Positions 52,357-61,554 of a stretch of 64,000 nt of DNA are shown here, piece after piece (within the stretch, counting starts at the first letter, position 1; every line of letters starts with the position of its first letter). This stretch comes from Comamonadaceae bacterium UBA2121 (GTDB lineage: Bacteria > Pseudomonadota > Gammaproteobacteria > Burkholderiales > Burkholderiaceae_C): the NCBI GenBank assembly GCA_002331385.1, contig DCYB01000005.1, positions 1 through 64,000 on the forward strand. Direction: 5' to 3'. The notes below the pieces were generated by a model. The model made no database searches and was not told the origin of the DNA. It saw only the letters and a program-made list of their open reading frames with translations. Position numbers and translations under genes: made by a program.

Positions 52357-53628
52357 ATGAAGACGTCGGCTTTCCACAGCCCGGATCCGGTGCGCCCCAA
52401 TCGGCGTGCCTTGCTGCAGACCCTGGGCGCTGCCGGTGCGGGCGCGGGTCTGATGAGCCCCGCCCTGCGTGCGCTTGCAGCCGATGCCCCGGCTCCCGCG
52501 CCGAAAACCGTGACCCTGCCGTTTGCCAACGGCGAGCGCGAACTGGTGACGTTCCCGCAAAAGCGGCCACTGATCCTGCAAACCAGCCGTCCGCCGCAAC
52601 TGGAGACACCGTTTGAAGTTTTTAACGACGGGCTGATCACGCCCAACGACGCCTTCTTCGTGCGCTACCACTGGAGCGGCATTCCCACCAACATCCAGCC
52701 CGACGATTTCCGCGTGAAGATCAGCGGTCTGGTCGACACCCAGCTGAACCTGTCGTTGGCCGATCTCAAGGCCATGGGCGAGCCGGTCAGCCTGGTCGCG
52801 GTACACCAGTGTTCGGGCAACAGCCGGGGCTTTTTCGAGCCGCGCGCGAACGGTGGTCAGTTGGGCCACGGTGCGATGGGCAATGCCAAGTGGACCGGCG
52901 TGCCGCTCAAGCGCGTGCTGGAAAAGGCGGGCGTGAAAAAGGGCGCCGTGCAGGTGAGCTTCAACGGCATGGACAAGCCGCCGGTGGAAGGCGGCCCGGA
53001 CTTCGTGAAGGCGCTGGACATCGATCACGCACTCGACGGCGAGGTGATGCTTGCGTGGGCCATGAACGACAAAGATCTGCCCATGCTGAACGGTTACCCG
53101 CTGCGCCTCGTCGTGCCGGGGTACTACGGCACCTACTGGGTGAAGCATGTGGATGACATCCAGGTGCTCGACAAGGTGTTCGACGGCTTCTGGATGTCCA
53201 CGGCCTACCGCATTCCCGCCAACAGTTGCGCCTGTACGCCCGCTGGCAAGGCACCGACCAAGACCGTGCCGATCAACCGTTTCAATACGCGCTCGTTCAT
53301 CACCAGTGTGTCCGACGGCGCGAAGCTGAAGGCCGGCAAGGAGATCGTGCTGCGCGGCATCGCGTTCGATGGAGGACAAGGCATCGCCGAGGTATCCGTC
53401 TCCACCGATGGCGGCAAGAATTGGCAGAACGCCACGCTGGGCAAGGAGATCAGCAAATACTCGTTCCGTGAATGGAAGGCCGCCTTCAAACCGTCCAAGA
53501 AAGGCACGTATGAACTGAAGGTACGCGCCGTGAATCGCGCCGGTCAGGGCCAGCCGATGGAAGCGCTCTGGAATCCCGCTGGCTACATGCGCAATGTGGT
53601 GGAAACCGTGCGCGTCACCGCCGCGTAA
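52357..53628 (+). CDS. sorA: Sulfite dehydrogenase molybdenum subunit (SorA-like)
   Basis: This 423-residue periplasmic molybdopterin enzyme oxidises sulfite to sulfate. A Tat-type signal has twin Arg16-Arg17 (NRRALLQTLGAAG) and a cleavage site near ALA-A. The Mo-ligand Cys is Cys152 in VHQCSGNSRGFF, and the C-terminal Mo-cofactor dimerisation domain (about 300-420, with EVSVSTDGGKNW) is complete. The ATG at 52357 follows AGGAG. The cytochrome subunit gene follows after 22 bases. Confidence 0.88.
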   Translation: MKTSAFHSPDPVRPNRRALLQTLGAAGAGAGLMSPALRALAADAPAPAPKTVTLPFANGERELVTFPQKRPLILQTSRPPQLETPFEVFNDGLITPNDAFFVRYHWSGIPTNIQPDDFRVKISGLVDTQLNLSLADLKAMGEPVSLVAVHQCSGNSRGFFEPRANGGQLGHGAMGNAKWTGVPLKRVLEKAGVKKGAVQVSFNGMDKPPVEGGPDFVKALDIDHALDGEVMLAWAMNDKDLPMLNGYPLRLVVPGYYGTYWVKHVDDIQVLDKVFDGFWMSTAYRIPANSCACTPAGKAPTKTVPINRFNTRSFITSVSDGAKLKAGKEIVLRGIAFDGGQGIAEVSVSTDGGKNWQNATLGKEISKYSFREWKAAFKPSKKGTYELKVRAVNRAGQGQPMEALWNPAGYMRNVVETVRVTAA

Positions 53629-53650
53629 GAAGTGACAGGAGCTGCACACC

Positions 53651-54022
53651 ATGACCACCAAGCCACTGACCCCGATCTGCGCCGCCATCGTGCGCACCGC
53701 CGCCCTGTGCGCGGCAGCGATTGCCATGGCGCATCCCGCGCAGGCGCTGGAAATCGACCTGCCTGCGGAAACTGCGCTCTATAAGCAAAGCGACATGCCC
53801 GGCTACCAGCTCACGCTGCAAAGCTGCCTGATGTGCCACTCGGCGCAGTATGTGCAATACCAGCCGAAGACGTCGCCGCGTACCTATTGGGAAGCCACCG
53901 TCAAGAAGATGAAGCATCCGTTCGGCGCGCCGTTCCCAGAGAGCGACATTCCGGCCATCGTCGACTATCTGACCAAGACCTACGGCGCCGAAAGCGCACC
54001 CGCCGGCGCCGCGGCCAAGTAA
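53651..54022 (+). CDS. sorB: Sulfite dehydrogenase cytochrome c subunit (SorB-like)
   Basis: This 123-residue periplasmic monohaem cytochrome c has a signal peptide ending near AQA-L and one haem site Cys59-Leu-Met-Cys62-His63. A Met ligand may be Met near KKMKHP. It accepts electrons from the upstream SorA. The two form a small operon closed by a terminator. Confidence 0.85.
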   Translation: MTTKPLTPICAAIVRTAALCAAAIAMAHPAQALEIDLPAETALYKQSDMPGYQLTLQSCLMCHSAQYVQYQPKTSPRTYWEATVKKMKHPFGAPFPESDIPAIVDYLTKTYGAESAPAGAAAK

Positions 54023-54051
54023 GCACCCCACCGACCCTGCCGACACCCCAG

Positions 54052-54078
54052 GCCGCGCTTCCCCCAAGCGCGGCTTTT
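54052..54078 (+). terminator. Intrinsic terminator of sorAB
   Basis: A perfect 9-bp stem (GCCGCGCTT with AAGCGCGGC), CCCCC loop and TTTT tail, 29 bases after the sorB stop. Confidence 0.85.
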
Positions 54079-54627
54079 GTAACAAGGCCCATGACATGGC
54101 GCCGCGCCGCGCAGCGCCGCGTTCGAATAGACGCAGCGTATGCTTTCGTTTTAGGCACGGGACACGTAACGACCAATGAAGTCGACACTTTCATTTGTCA
54201 ATCAATTGTTATAAGTAGAGTATTTCTCTGTCATACTTGACACCAGTCATCTGCTAATTGGGTGATCTGCGGAGTTCCGCCCGTTGCCCGAAAGCATCAT
54301 TCGAGTACGTTGATCGGGATTGGTAAAAATTAGTTTTGTAGCGTTCAAGCTCGTAACTACGGGCTTTGTGGTGGTTACCTTCTACGCGAAAAAGATAGAC
54401 AATCTAGTTGATTGAATTCTCCTAGTGAATACTCGTCACCTCGAAAAATTCAATCAATGGAAACCAACAAGTCAATAGTAGAATTCAAAAACACCGTTCA
54501 GAAGCGAGCACCGACATCGATCGTTTTCTGATTGGGGACTGACCCACTTTTTTGCCTTTTTCGACAGATCGTCTGCGCAGGCCCCAAGGTTGCTACCTTG
54601 AACTTTGCCTTGTCACAGAAAACCGCC
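54079..54627. other. AT-rich intergenic region before the GGDEF-EAL gene
   Basis: About 550 bases without a supportable gene, with clear AT-rich stretches (54190-54480). It presumably carries the promoter of the downstream gene, but no -35/-10 pair stands out. Confidence 0.5.
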
Positions 54628-56751
54628 ATGCGTCATCCCAACCCCGTGAAAACGCGCCTCACAAACAGCGACAGCCTCGCACCGTTGGGTCAGGCGGCCA
54701 TGCAAGCCGCTTGGGATTTATTGCCCCACCTCGTCTGGACCTCCAGCGCCAACGGCGTAGCCGGCTGGAGCAACACGGCCTGGAAAGACTTTACCGATAC
54801 GCCCGCCTCTTCCTGGATCAACGCCGTACATGCGCAAGACACCGCCAGCGCGCAAAACGCCTGGGAAACTGCCTGCGCGGCCCATGCCAGTTTCCAGCGC
54901 GAGCTGCGCCTCAGGAACCGCAGCGGCGTACAGCAATGGTTCCTCGTAGCCGCCCAGTTCCATCCCGGCGTCCGCGAGGATCAGGCGGGTTACTGGGTCT
55001 TCACCGGCACCGACATTCACGAGCGCATGCGCGCCCGCGCGGCGCTCAATGAAAGTCTGATGATGCAGGAGACCATGCTGAACGCCAGCGTGGACTGCAT
55101 CAAGATCGTGCTGCCCGACGGCACGCTGGCGCACATGAACCACGCGGGTTGCCGCGCCCTGGGCGTGTCGCCCGAATCCGGTTTCGGCATGAAGTGGCTG
55201 GACTTGCTGCCCGCCGAGTTTCGCGATCCCGGATTGCGCGCGCTGCGTCAGGCCCTGCGCGGGCGCAATGCGCGCTTTGCCGGCAAGAGCGTCGCACCCG
55301 GCATGCCGCCCCAGTATTGGGACAACATCCTCACGCCGGTGCAGGACGACGGTGGCCGCACCGTGAGTATTCTGTGCGTCTCCCGCGACGTCACTACACA
55401 GCAGGAGGCCGAGGAGCGGCTGCGCAAGGTCAGCGAGATCGACGAATTGACCGATCTGCCCAACCGCGTGGCCTTCAAGAGTCAGCTCAAGACCACGCTC
55501 GCGCATGCACGCTCCGAAAGCGAAACCGTGTTACTGATGCTGCTCGGGCTCGATCATTTCCGCCACCTCAACGACTCGTTGGGCCACGTCGCAGGCGACC
55601 ATCTGCTGCAGGTGGTGGCGCGGCGCATACAGTCTTGCCTAAACGCTTCGGCCACGGTGGCGCGCATGGGTGGCGACGAGTTCGCCATCGTCGTGCCCGA
55701 CATTCAGGACAATGCCGAGATCACCCGCATCGCCAACCGGGTGATGGCGCAACTGAATGTACCCATCCATTTCGACAGCCAGCGCATCAACGGCAGCATG
55801 AGCATTGGCTGTGCGCTCTATCCACGCGATGCGCGCGACGCCGACCTGTTGCTGACCAACGCCGATGCTGCACTCAGCGACATGAAGGCCAGCGGCCGCG
55901 GCGGCGTGCGCATCTACAGCGCGGACATCCTGCGCCCCTTGCGGGAAGAGGCGCGCCAGTTTGATCAGGCGCGGCGCATTCTGCGCGAGCGCTCCCTCAC
56001 GCCCTACTACCAGCCCAAATTCCAGTTGTCCGATCGCAAGCTCGTCGGCATGGAGGCCCTGCTGCGCTCGTACGGTGCGGACACCACCGATCTGGGCAAG
56101 CCCAGCACGGTGCAGGCCGCGTTCCGGGACTACGATTTGGCCACCCGCATTGCGGAGGCCCTGCGCGCGCGCGTGTTTGCCGACATGCACGGCTGGCTGC
56201 AGTCCGGCTTGCCACTGGTGCCGGTTTCCATCAACGCCTCGCCGGTGGAATTCATGCGCGGCAATTTTGCCGATCGCCTGCTCAAGCAAATGAACAAGGC
56301 GCAGATTCCGCCCACGCTGATCGAGCTGGAAGTCACCGAGGACCGACTGGACGAACGCGGCTCACAGCACATGATCCGCGCGCTGGAGCAATTGCGCCGA
56401 GAAGGCATGCGCGTGGCGCTGGACGACTTTGGCACGGGCCACTCCTCGCTCACCCGCCTGCACAGTTTTCCTGTGGACTGCCTCAAGATCGATGGCAACT
56501 TCGTCACCCTGTTCGGGCGCGATCCGGCCATCACTGCCGTCGTGAACGCCATCGGCCAGATCGCGGCGGCCCTGTCGCTCACGCTGGTAGCCGAAGGCAT
56601 CGAAACCGAATTGCAGCGCCAGTTGCTCATCGCGGCAGGCTTTCAGATCGGGCAGGGCCACCTGTTCAGCGAAGCCGTCAGCGCGCAAGAGATCGCCGTG
56701 CAACTCCTGTCAGCCAGCGGCAAGGGCACTGCCAACGAAAACGCGGCCTGA
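54628..56751 (+). CDS. PAS-GGDEF-EAL signalling protein (cyclic-di-GMP turnover)
   Basis: This protein of about 707 residues has two PAS-like sensor modules (about 25-140 and 145-265), a GGDEF domain (about 280-440) with intact GGDEF near 348, and an EAL domain (about 455-700). The EAL metal and catalytic residues look present: EALLR near 475, Asn in SINASP, Glu in ELEVTE, DDFGTG, the Lys in KIDGNF, Glu in AEGIETE and Gln in GFQIGQG. The usual FIPxAE segment after EALLR is missing and replaced by a different loop. No membrane segment is seen. The ATG at 54628 lacks a clear ribosome binding site, and a TTG at 54532 is also open. Confidence 0.88.
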   Translation: MRHPNPVKTRLTNSDSLAPLGQAAMQAAWDLLPHLVWTSSANGVAGWSNTAWKDFTDTPASSWINAVHAQDTASAQNAWETACAAHASFQRELRLRNRSGVQQWFLVAAQFHPGVREDQAGYWVFTGTDIHERMRARAALNESLMMQETMLNASVDCIKIVLPDGTLAHMNHAGCRALGVSPESGFGMKWLDLLPAEFRDPGLRALRQALRGRNARFAGKSVAPGMPPQYWDNILTPVQDDGGRTVSILCVSRDVTTQQEAEERLRKVSEIDELTDLPNRVAFKSQLKTTLAHARSESETVLLMLLGLDHFRHLNDSLGHVAGDHLLQVVARRIQSCLNASATVARMGGDEFAIVVPDIQDNAEITRIANRVMAQLNVPIHFDSQRINGSMSIGCALYPRDARDADLLLTNADAALSDMKASGRGGVRIYSADILRPLREEARQFDQARRILRERSLTPYYQPKFQLSDRKLVGMEALLRSYGADTTDLGKPSTVQAAFRDYDLATRIAEALRARVFADMHGWLQSGLPLVPVSINASPVEFMRGNFADRLLKQMNKAQIPPTLIELEVTEDRLDERGSQHMIRALEQLRREGMRVALDDFGTGHSSLTRLHSFPVDCLKIDGNFVTLFGRDPAITAVVNAIGQIAAALSLTLVAEGIETELQRQLLIAAGFQIGQGHLFSEAVSAQEIAVQLLSASGKGTANENAA

Positions 56752-56792
56752 ACCCAGGCCGCGAACGTGAATGTCCGGGGAGGTCGCGCCGC

Positions 56793-57470
56793 TCAATGCT
56801 TGCCCGATGCGGGTTCGGCCGCGCTTTGGCGCGCGGCGCGATCTGCGGCCCAAAGCGCCTTGAGCTGCACGAGTTCTGCCTCGAAGCGCTGGCGGATGCG
56901 TTGCTTTTCTTCTTCCTGCTGCGCGATGAAGCGCCGTTGCTCGGCGATCTCGGCCTCGTTCTCGGAGATGCGGCGCTGCAGGCGCGCAGGCGCCTTCTTG
57001 GGATCGTTGTGATAGAACTCTAACTCGGTGTTGATCTCTTCGCGCTCCGAGCGCAGCTGATCGATACGCTTGTTGGCGAGCAGCACCAGATCGTTCACCG
57101 GCTCCAGCGCCGCGTTGCGCTCGGCATGGTGTGTGGCCTCGTCCGGGAAACGGTTGACCAGCGCACGCTCGCGGCGGCGTTGCTCCACTACACGTTCACG
57201 TTGCTCGGCCTCGGTGCGTCGCTGCGCCTCCAGCGCGGCGCGCTCGTTGTCCGTCAGCGTGGGGCCGATACGGCGGCGCTCGGTGCCGGTGCGGTCGAGC
57301 ACCCGCTGCTCGCGATCGATGCATTCGGGAATGGGGCGATCTGCCGTGAGGCGCCGGCCATTTTTGTCAGTGCAGCTGTAAATGGACGTCTGTGCGCCCG
57401 CATCCAGCGATGCGCTCAGAAACACGCCACCCAGTGTCGCCAGTAACCAATGCTTAGCCAGCTCTTTCAA
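56793..57470 (-). CDS. DUF4124 domain protein with coiled coil
   Basis: This 225-residue protein has a signal peptide (cleavage near AGA-Q), a short DUF4124 region (about residues 28-60, IYSCTDKNGRRLTADRPIP) with two Cys, and a long charged coiled coil rich in Glu, Arg and Gln (about 75-215). It would be periplasmic. The function of the family is unknown. It is convergent with the GGDEF-EAL gene and 27 bases after pyrE on the same strand. Confidence 0.82.
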   Translation of the reverse strand: MKELAKHWLLATLGGVFLSASLDAGAQTSIYSCTDKNGRRLTADRPIPECIDREQRVLDRTGTERRRIGPTLTDNERAALEAQRRTEAEQRERVVEQRRRERALVNRFPDEATHHAERNAALEPVNDLVLLANKRIDQLRSEREEINTELEFYHNDPKKAPARLQRRISENEAEIAEQRRFIAQQEEEKQRIRQRFEAELVQLKALWAADRAARQSAAEPASGKH

Positions 57471-57497
57471 GCGCGCCCCTTCCCTGTCATGTTTTTT

Positions 57498-58199
57498 CTA
57501 TTTGTCCTCGACTCCATACCGTTCGCGGTAGGCCAGAACTCTTTCGTGGTGATTACGCATGTCCTGCGCACCGCCACTGTCGGCAAGATACTGCAATAAG
57601 TCTGCCAGCTTTGCGATGGTGCAAACCTGCATGCCCAGAGTGCCGCGCACATATTGAACGGCGCTATGAGCTACGTCATGTCCATTTTCAGTCGCCATCT
57701 CCTGACGATCCAGTGCAATCGCGATGCCGTACGCAGTGGCACCAGCGTTCGTGATCAGCGCAATGGACTCGCGCGCCGCTGTGCCCGCGGACATCACGTC
57801 GTCGATGATCAACACGCGCCCTTGAAGCGGAGCGCCCACCAGCGTGCCGCCCTCGCCATGGTCCTTGGCTTCCTTGCGGTTGTAGGCGAACGGCACATTG
57901 CGGCCCTGACGCGCCAACTCCACGGCCACGGTCGCGGCCAGCGGAATGCCTTTGTACGCCGGACCGAAGACCATATCGAACTCCATCCCGCTTGCCAGAA
58001 TGGCTTTTGCATAGAATTCGGCGAGGCGGCCCATTTTGGCCCCATCATCGAACAGCCCCGCATTGAAAAAATAGGGGCTCATGCGCCCGGCCTTGGTTTT
58101 GAACTCTCCGAAGCGCAAAACGCCGGATTCCACTGCAAACTGCACGAAATCCAGTGCCAACTGGTCCTTGTCTGCTGCTTGCTCGCTCTTGCTCACCAT
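57498..58199 (-). CDS. pyrE: Orotate phosphoribosyltransferase
   Basis: This 233-residue enzyme makes orotidine 5'-phosphate from orotate and PRPP in pyrimidine synthesis. The PRPP-binding motif VLIIDDVMSAGTA and the FGEFKTKAGRMSPYFFNAG segment are present. The start at 58199 has an AAGGAAGAA ribosome binding site, and no later Met fits. Its ATG overlaps the ATG of exoA on the opposite strand (CATG), so each gene's promoter must lie inside the other's coding region. Confidence 0.95.
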   Translation of the reverse strand: MVSKSEQAADKDQLALDFVQFAVESGVLRFGEFKTKAGRMSPYFFNAGLFDDGAKMGRLAEFYAKAILASGMEFDMVFGPAYKGIPLAATVAVELARQGRNVPFAYNRKEAKDHGEGGTLVGAPLQGRVLIIDDVMSAGTAARESIALITNAGATAYGIAIALDRQEMATENGHDVAHSAVQYVRGTLGMQVCTIAKLADLLQYLADSGGAQDMRNHHERVLAYRERYGVEDK

Positions 58200-59013
58200 G
58201 AATTCTTCCTTGTTCAAGTTAACCAGTCTCAACCTCAACGGCATTCGCTCCGCCGCGTCCAAAGGGGTGCTGGATTGGCTGGATATCAGTCGTCCGGATT
58301 GTATTTGCGTACAGGAAATCAAGGCCCAGGCGGCCGACATTGCCGACAAATTCGAGTCGATTGGCGACCTCAAGGGTCACTTCCACTTCGCCGAAAAGAA
58401 AGGCTACTCTGGTGTCGGCGTCTACTCCCGCCATGAACCCAGCGATGTGGTGATCGGCTACGGCTCGGGCGAATTCGACGCGGAAGGCCGCTACGTCGAA
58501 ACGCGCTTTGACACGCCCAGCCGCAAGTTCTCCATCATCAGCGCCTACTTCCCGAGCGGCTCTTCGGGCGATCTGCGCCAGCAGGCGAAATTCCGCTTTC
58601 TGGCCGAGTTCCACATGCAACTCATGAAACTAAAGGCCGAGCGCGACTTCATCCTGTGCGGCGACGTGAACATCGCCCACCAGCAGATCGATCTGAAAAA
58701 CTGGCGCAGCAACCAGAAAAACAGCGGATTCCTGCCCGAAGAGCGCGAGTGGATGACAAAGTTGTTGCACACAACTGACCCAACGGGCGGTCTCGTCGAC
58801 GTCTACCGCATGCTGCAGCCCGACACCACCGACGCCTGCTACACATGGTGGAGCAATCGCGGACAGGCCTATGCGAACAACGTCGGTTGGCGACTGGACT
58901 ACCACCTGGCAACGCCCGCCGTGGCGGCACTCGCGCGCACCGAGGAAATCTACAAGACGCAGAAATTCTCGGACCATGCGCCCATCACGGTGGGCTACGA
59001 CATGACGCTGTGA
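58198..59013 (+). CDS. exoA: Exodeoxyribonuclease III
   Basis: This 271-residue enzyme of the AP endonuclease/exonuclease III family repairs abasic sites. Catalytic landmarks are LNLNGIRSA, the Glu in CVQEIKAQ, GDVNIAH (Asp, Asn, His) and SDHAPIT near the end. The start at 58198 gives the standard N-terminus but has no clear ribosome binding site; a TTG four codons later is the only near alternative. It is divergent from pyrE with overlapping start codons. Confidence 0.93.
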   Translation: MNSSLFKLTSLNLNGIRSAASKGVLDWLDISRPDCICVQEIKAQAADIADKFESIGDLKGHFHFAEKKGYSGVGVYSRHEPSDVVIGYGSGEFDAEGRYVETRFDTPSRKFSIISAYFPSGSSGDLRQQAKFRFLAEFHMQLMKLKAERDFILCGDVNIAHQQIDLKNWRSNQKNSGFLPEEREWMTKLLHTTDPTGGLVDVYRMLQPDTTDACYTWWSNRGQAYANNVGWRLDYHLATPAVAALARTEEIYKTQKFSDHAPITVGYDMTL

Positions 59014-59015
59014 CG

Positions 59016-59748
59016 ATGGCGGCCCACTCGGGTCGCACACTGCTGGCGCTCGGCGCGAGCGGCGCCCTCACGGCCTGCGCGCAACCGGGAGCACAGCCCA
59101 CAGAGCCAGGCTCCCGTCCCATCACGATCGCCAGCGCGCCCGCCGCCCAACTGCCAGGCAGCCACCAGATCGACCTGCACCATCCAGCCAGCGGGAACGT
59201 GTGGCGCATCTTCGTGCACGTGCCGCAGCAGCCGGCACCGCCCGGCGGCTATCCCGTGCTGTATACGCTGGACGGCAACGCCACGTTCTTCCTCGCAGCC
59301 CAACTGGCACGCAATACGGCCAACCGGCCAGCGCACCTGCGGCCCGACCCGCTGCTGGTCGTCGGCATCGGCTACCCGAGCGACGACAGCATGGACCAGC
59401 ACGCCCGCCGCCGCGATTACACACCGCCGCCTGCCGCTGTGGTGGAACGACCGACTGGTTCTGGAGCAAGTCAGTACGTGGCTGGATCGCGATACCCGAC
59501 ACCGCGTGATCGCCCAACTGCGCGTGGGCAGTCTGGAGCGCCCCCAACCCCATCTGGATGCAGCCCGTGCCGCGCGACAGGCCGAGCGCAAGATGAACGA
59601 ATGGGTGGAACTGCTCGCACGCCGCATCCAGTCTGCACGCGCCACGCATGTGGTGGACTTTCAAGAGCTTGACGGCCTCGACCACGGCGGCGTACTCGCT
59701 CCCGCGCTGATCGATGCCGTCGCCCTGGCTCAGCGCGAGGCCATGTAG
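59016..59748 (+). pseudogene. Esterase-like lipoprotein gene with internal deletion and frameshift
   Basis: The N-terminal frame (from ATG 59016) encodes a lipoprotein signal ending TAC and an esterase start (WRIFVHVPQQPAPPGGYPVL, YTLDGNATFFLA, VVGIGYPSDD). At about 59425-59435 the frame changes, and the +1 frame continues with PLWWNDRLVLEQV and the C-terminal half through ELDGLDHGG, ending at 59748. Between the two, roughly 100 residues expected in this family are missing, including the GHSxGG nucleophile Ser. The gene is therefore broken. It starts two bases after exoA and overlaps the convergent phosphotransferase gene by 19 bases. Confidence 0.78.
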
Positions 59749-60782
59749 CGCTCGGCGGCCTGCCAGCCCAGATCGGCGAGCGGGCCTGCCTTGCGGCCGG
59801 TTTCCACGGCGTCGTCCGCCGCCGCGTTGCCATCGGCCGCGCGTTGCGCGATGCCGTGCAGGATCGCGGCCATGCGGAACAGGTTGTAGGCGATGTAGAA
59901 ATCCCAGTGTCCCGCCGCGTCACGGCCAGTGGCTTCGCCGTACCACTTCACGTATTGCGCTTCCGACGGAATGCCGAGTTGCGCCAGATCCAGCCCCGCG
60001 ATGCCGCGCCACAGGTCGTGTGGAATGCGCCAGCCCATGCACTGGTAGGACAGATCGGCCAGCGGATGGCCCAGGGTGGACAGTTCCCAATCGAGCACGC
60101 CGATCACACGCGCCTCGGTGGGATGGAAGATCAGGTTGTCGAGCCGGTAGTCGCCGTGCACCAGCGTGGTCTCGTCGCCTGCGGGAAGGTGCGCGGGCAG
60201 CCACTCCATGAGCTTGTGCATGGACTGGTTCACGGGCAAGGTCGATTCCTTGCATTGGCGCGACCAGCGTGCGATCTGGCGCCCCACGTAGTTGCCTTCC
60301 TTGCCATAGTCGCCCAGCCCCACCGCCTTGTAATCCACGGCGTGCAGCGCGGCGATCACGCGGCTCATTTCGCGATAGATGGCCGTGCGCTCGGCGGGCG
60401 CCATGCCCGGCAGGCCCTGATCCATGAACACGCGGCCTGCCAGAAACTCCATTACGTAGAACGGCGTACCGAGCAGGCTGTCGTCCTCGCAGTAGTCGAG
60501 CATGCGCGGCACGGGCACGCCGCTGCCCGCCAGCGCCTTCATCACGCGGAATTCGCGGTCGATGGCATGGGCCGAGGCAATCAGGGTTCCCGGCGGCTTC
60601 TTGCGCAACACGTATTGGCGATTCGCGCCAGCGTCGATGTGAAACGTCGGGTTGGACTGGCCGCCCGCGAGCACGCGCACGGTGAGCGGCTCGGCATCGG
60701 CCAGGCCGCGCGCGCGCAGGTAGTCCGCAAGCGCTTCCAGCGGCAGGTTCACTGCATTGTTGGGTGGGGTATTCGTGCTCAT
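59730..60782 (-). CDS. Phosphotransferase family protein (APH fold, ACAD10-like)
   Basis: This 350-residue protein has an aminoglycoside-phosphotransferase-like fold: a nucleotide-binding lobe (LAGGQSNPTFHI, YVLRKKPPG), the catalytic loop VHGDYRLDNLIF and the metal-binding VLDWELSTLGHPLADL. This subgroup is found beside acyl-CoA dehydrogenases and resembles the phosphotransferase domain of ACAD10/11, which phosphorylates 4-hydroxy acyl-CoAs. Its start overlaps the SDR stop (ATGA), and the ACAD gene is just upstream, which supports a role in hydroxyacyl-CoA breakdown. Confidence 0.85.
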   Translation of the reverse strand: MSTNTPPNNAVNLPLEALADYLRARGLADAEPLTVRVLAGGQSNPTFHIDAGANRQYVLRKKPPGTLIASAHAIDREFRVMKALAGSGVPVPRMLDYCEDDSLLGTPFYVMEFLAGRVFMDQGLPGMAPAERTAIYREMSRVIAALHAVDYKAVGLGDYGKEGNYVGRQIARWSRQCKESTLPVNQSMHKLMEWLPAHLPAGDETTLVHGDYRLDNLIFHPTEARVIGVLDWELSTLGHPLADLSYQCMGWRIPHDLWRGIAGLDLAQLGIPSEAQYVKWYGEATGRDAAGHWDFYIAYNLFRMAAILHGIAQRAADGNAAADDAVETGRKAGPLADLGWQAAERYMASR

Positions 60783-61549
60783 AGGCCACTCACCAGATGT
60801 GCGCCGTCCACCGCAACCGTCGAGCCCGACATGGCCGCGCCCGCATCGGAGGCGAGCAGCATCAACGGGCCATCCAGATCGGACAGTTCACTGAAGCGGC
60901 GGCTGGGAATACGCATGCGTAGCTTCTCGCCCAGCTCGCTGGTGAGGAAGTCGCGGTTCAGATCGGTGATCACATAGCCCGGTAGCAGTGCATTCACGCG
61001 GATGCCGTAGCGCGCCAACTCCAGAGCCATGGCCTTGGTCGACTGGATCACGCCGGCCTTGGAAATGGCATAAGGGGCCACGCCGCCGCCCACGCGCTCG
61101 CCCAGAATGGAGGCCACGTTCACGATGCAGCCGCCCTTCTTTGCGGCGACCATGCGGCGTGCGCCTTCCGTGGCCACCAGCCAGTTGCCCTTGAGGTTGG
61201 TGTCGATGACCTGATCGAAATCGTCTTCGGTCTGATCGAGCAACGCACGCGTCACGGTCACGCCCGCGTTGTTGACGATGACGTCGGGCACGGCCCATGC
61301 GCCGATCGCATCGAAGCAGTCGCGCACGCTTTGTGCGTCGCTCACGTCCAGTGTGAACGCGCGCGCCTCGCCGCCCGCCTGGGCAATGGCATCGACCACC
61401 GACTGCAGCTTGTCCACGCGCCGCGCTGCCACCGCGACGTTTGCGCCGTTGGCTGCAAGCACCTGCGCGAAATGCGTGCCAAGGCCACTCGACGCGCCGG
61501 TCACCAGCACCAGCTTGCCCTTGAGGCTGAACTTGTCCATCACGTTCAT
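60779..61549 (-). CDS. SDR-family oxidoreductase
   Basis: This 256-residue short-chain dehydrogenase has the TGASSGLG nucleotide motif near residue 20, NNAG, a Ser in NVASILGE and the Tyr/Lys pair in PYAISKAGV. The start at 61549 (MNVMDKF) has a GGAGG site 10 bases upstream; a GTG at 61558 and an ATG at 61540 are alternatives. It lies between the acyl-CoA dehydrogenase and phosphotransferase genes in one tight operon and probably handles a hydroxyacyl-CoA or alcohol intermediate. Confidence 0.88.
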   Translation of the reverse strand: MNVMDKFSLKGKLVLVTGASSGLGTHFAQVLAANGANVAVAARRVDKLQSVVDAIAQAGGEARAFTLDVSDAQSVRDCFDAIGAWAVPDVIVNNAGVTVTRALLDQTEDDFDQVIDTNLKGNWLVATEGARRMVAAKKGGCIVNVASILGERVGGGVAPYAISKAGVIQSTKAMALELARYGIRVNALLPGYVITDLNRDFLTSELGEKLRMRIPSRRFSELSDLDGPLMLLASDAGAAMSGSTVAVDGAHLVSGL

Positions 61550-61554
61550 GGTGT

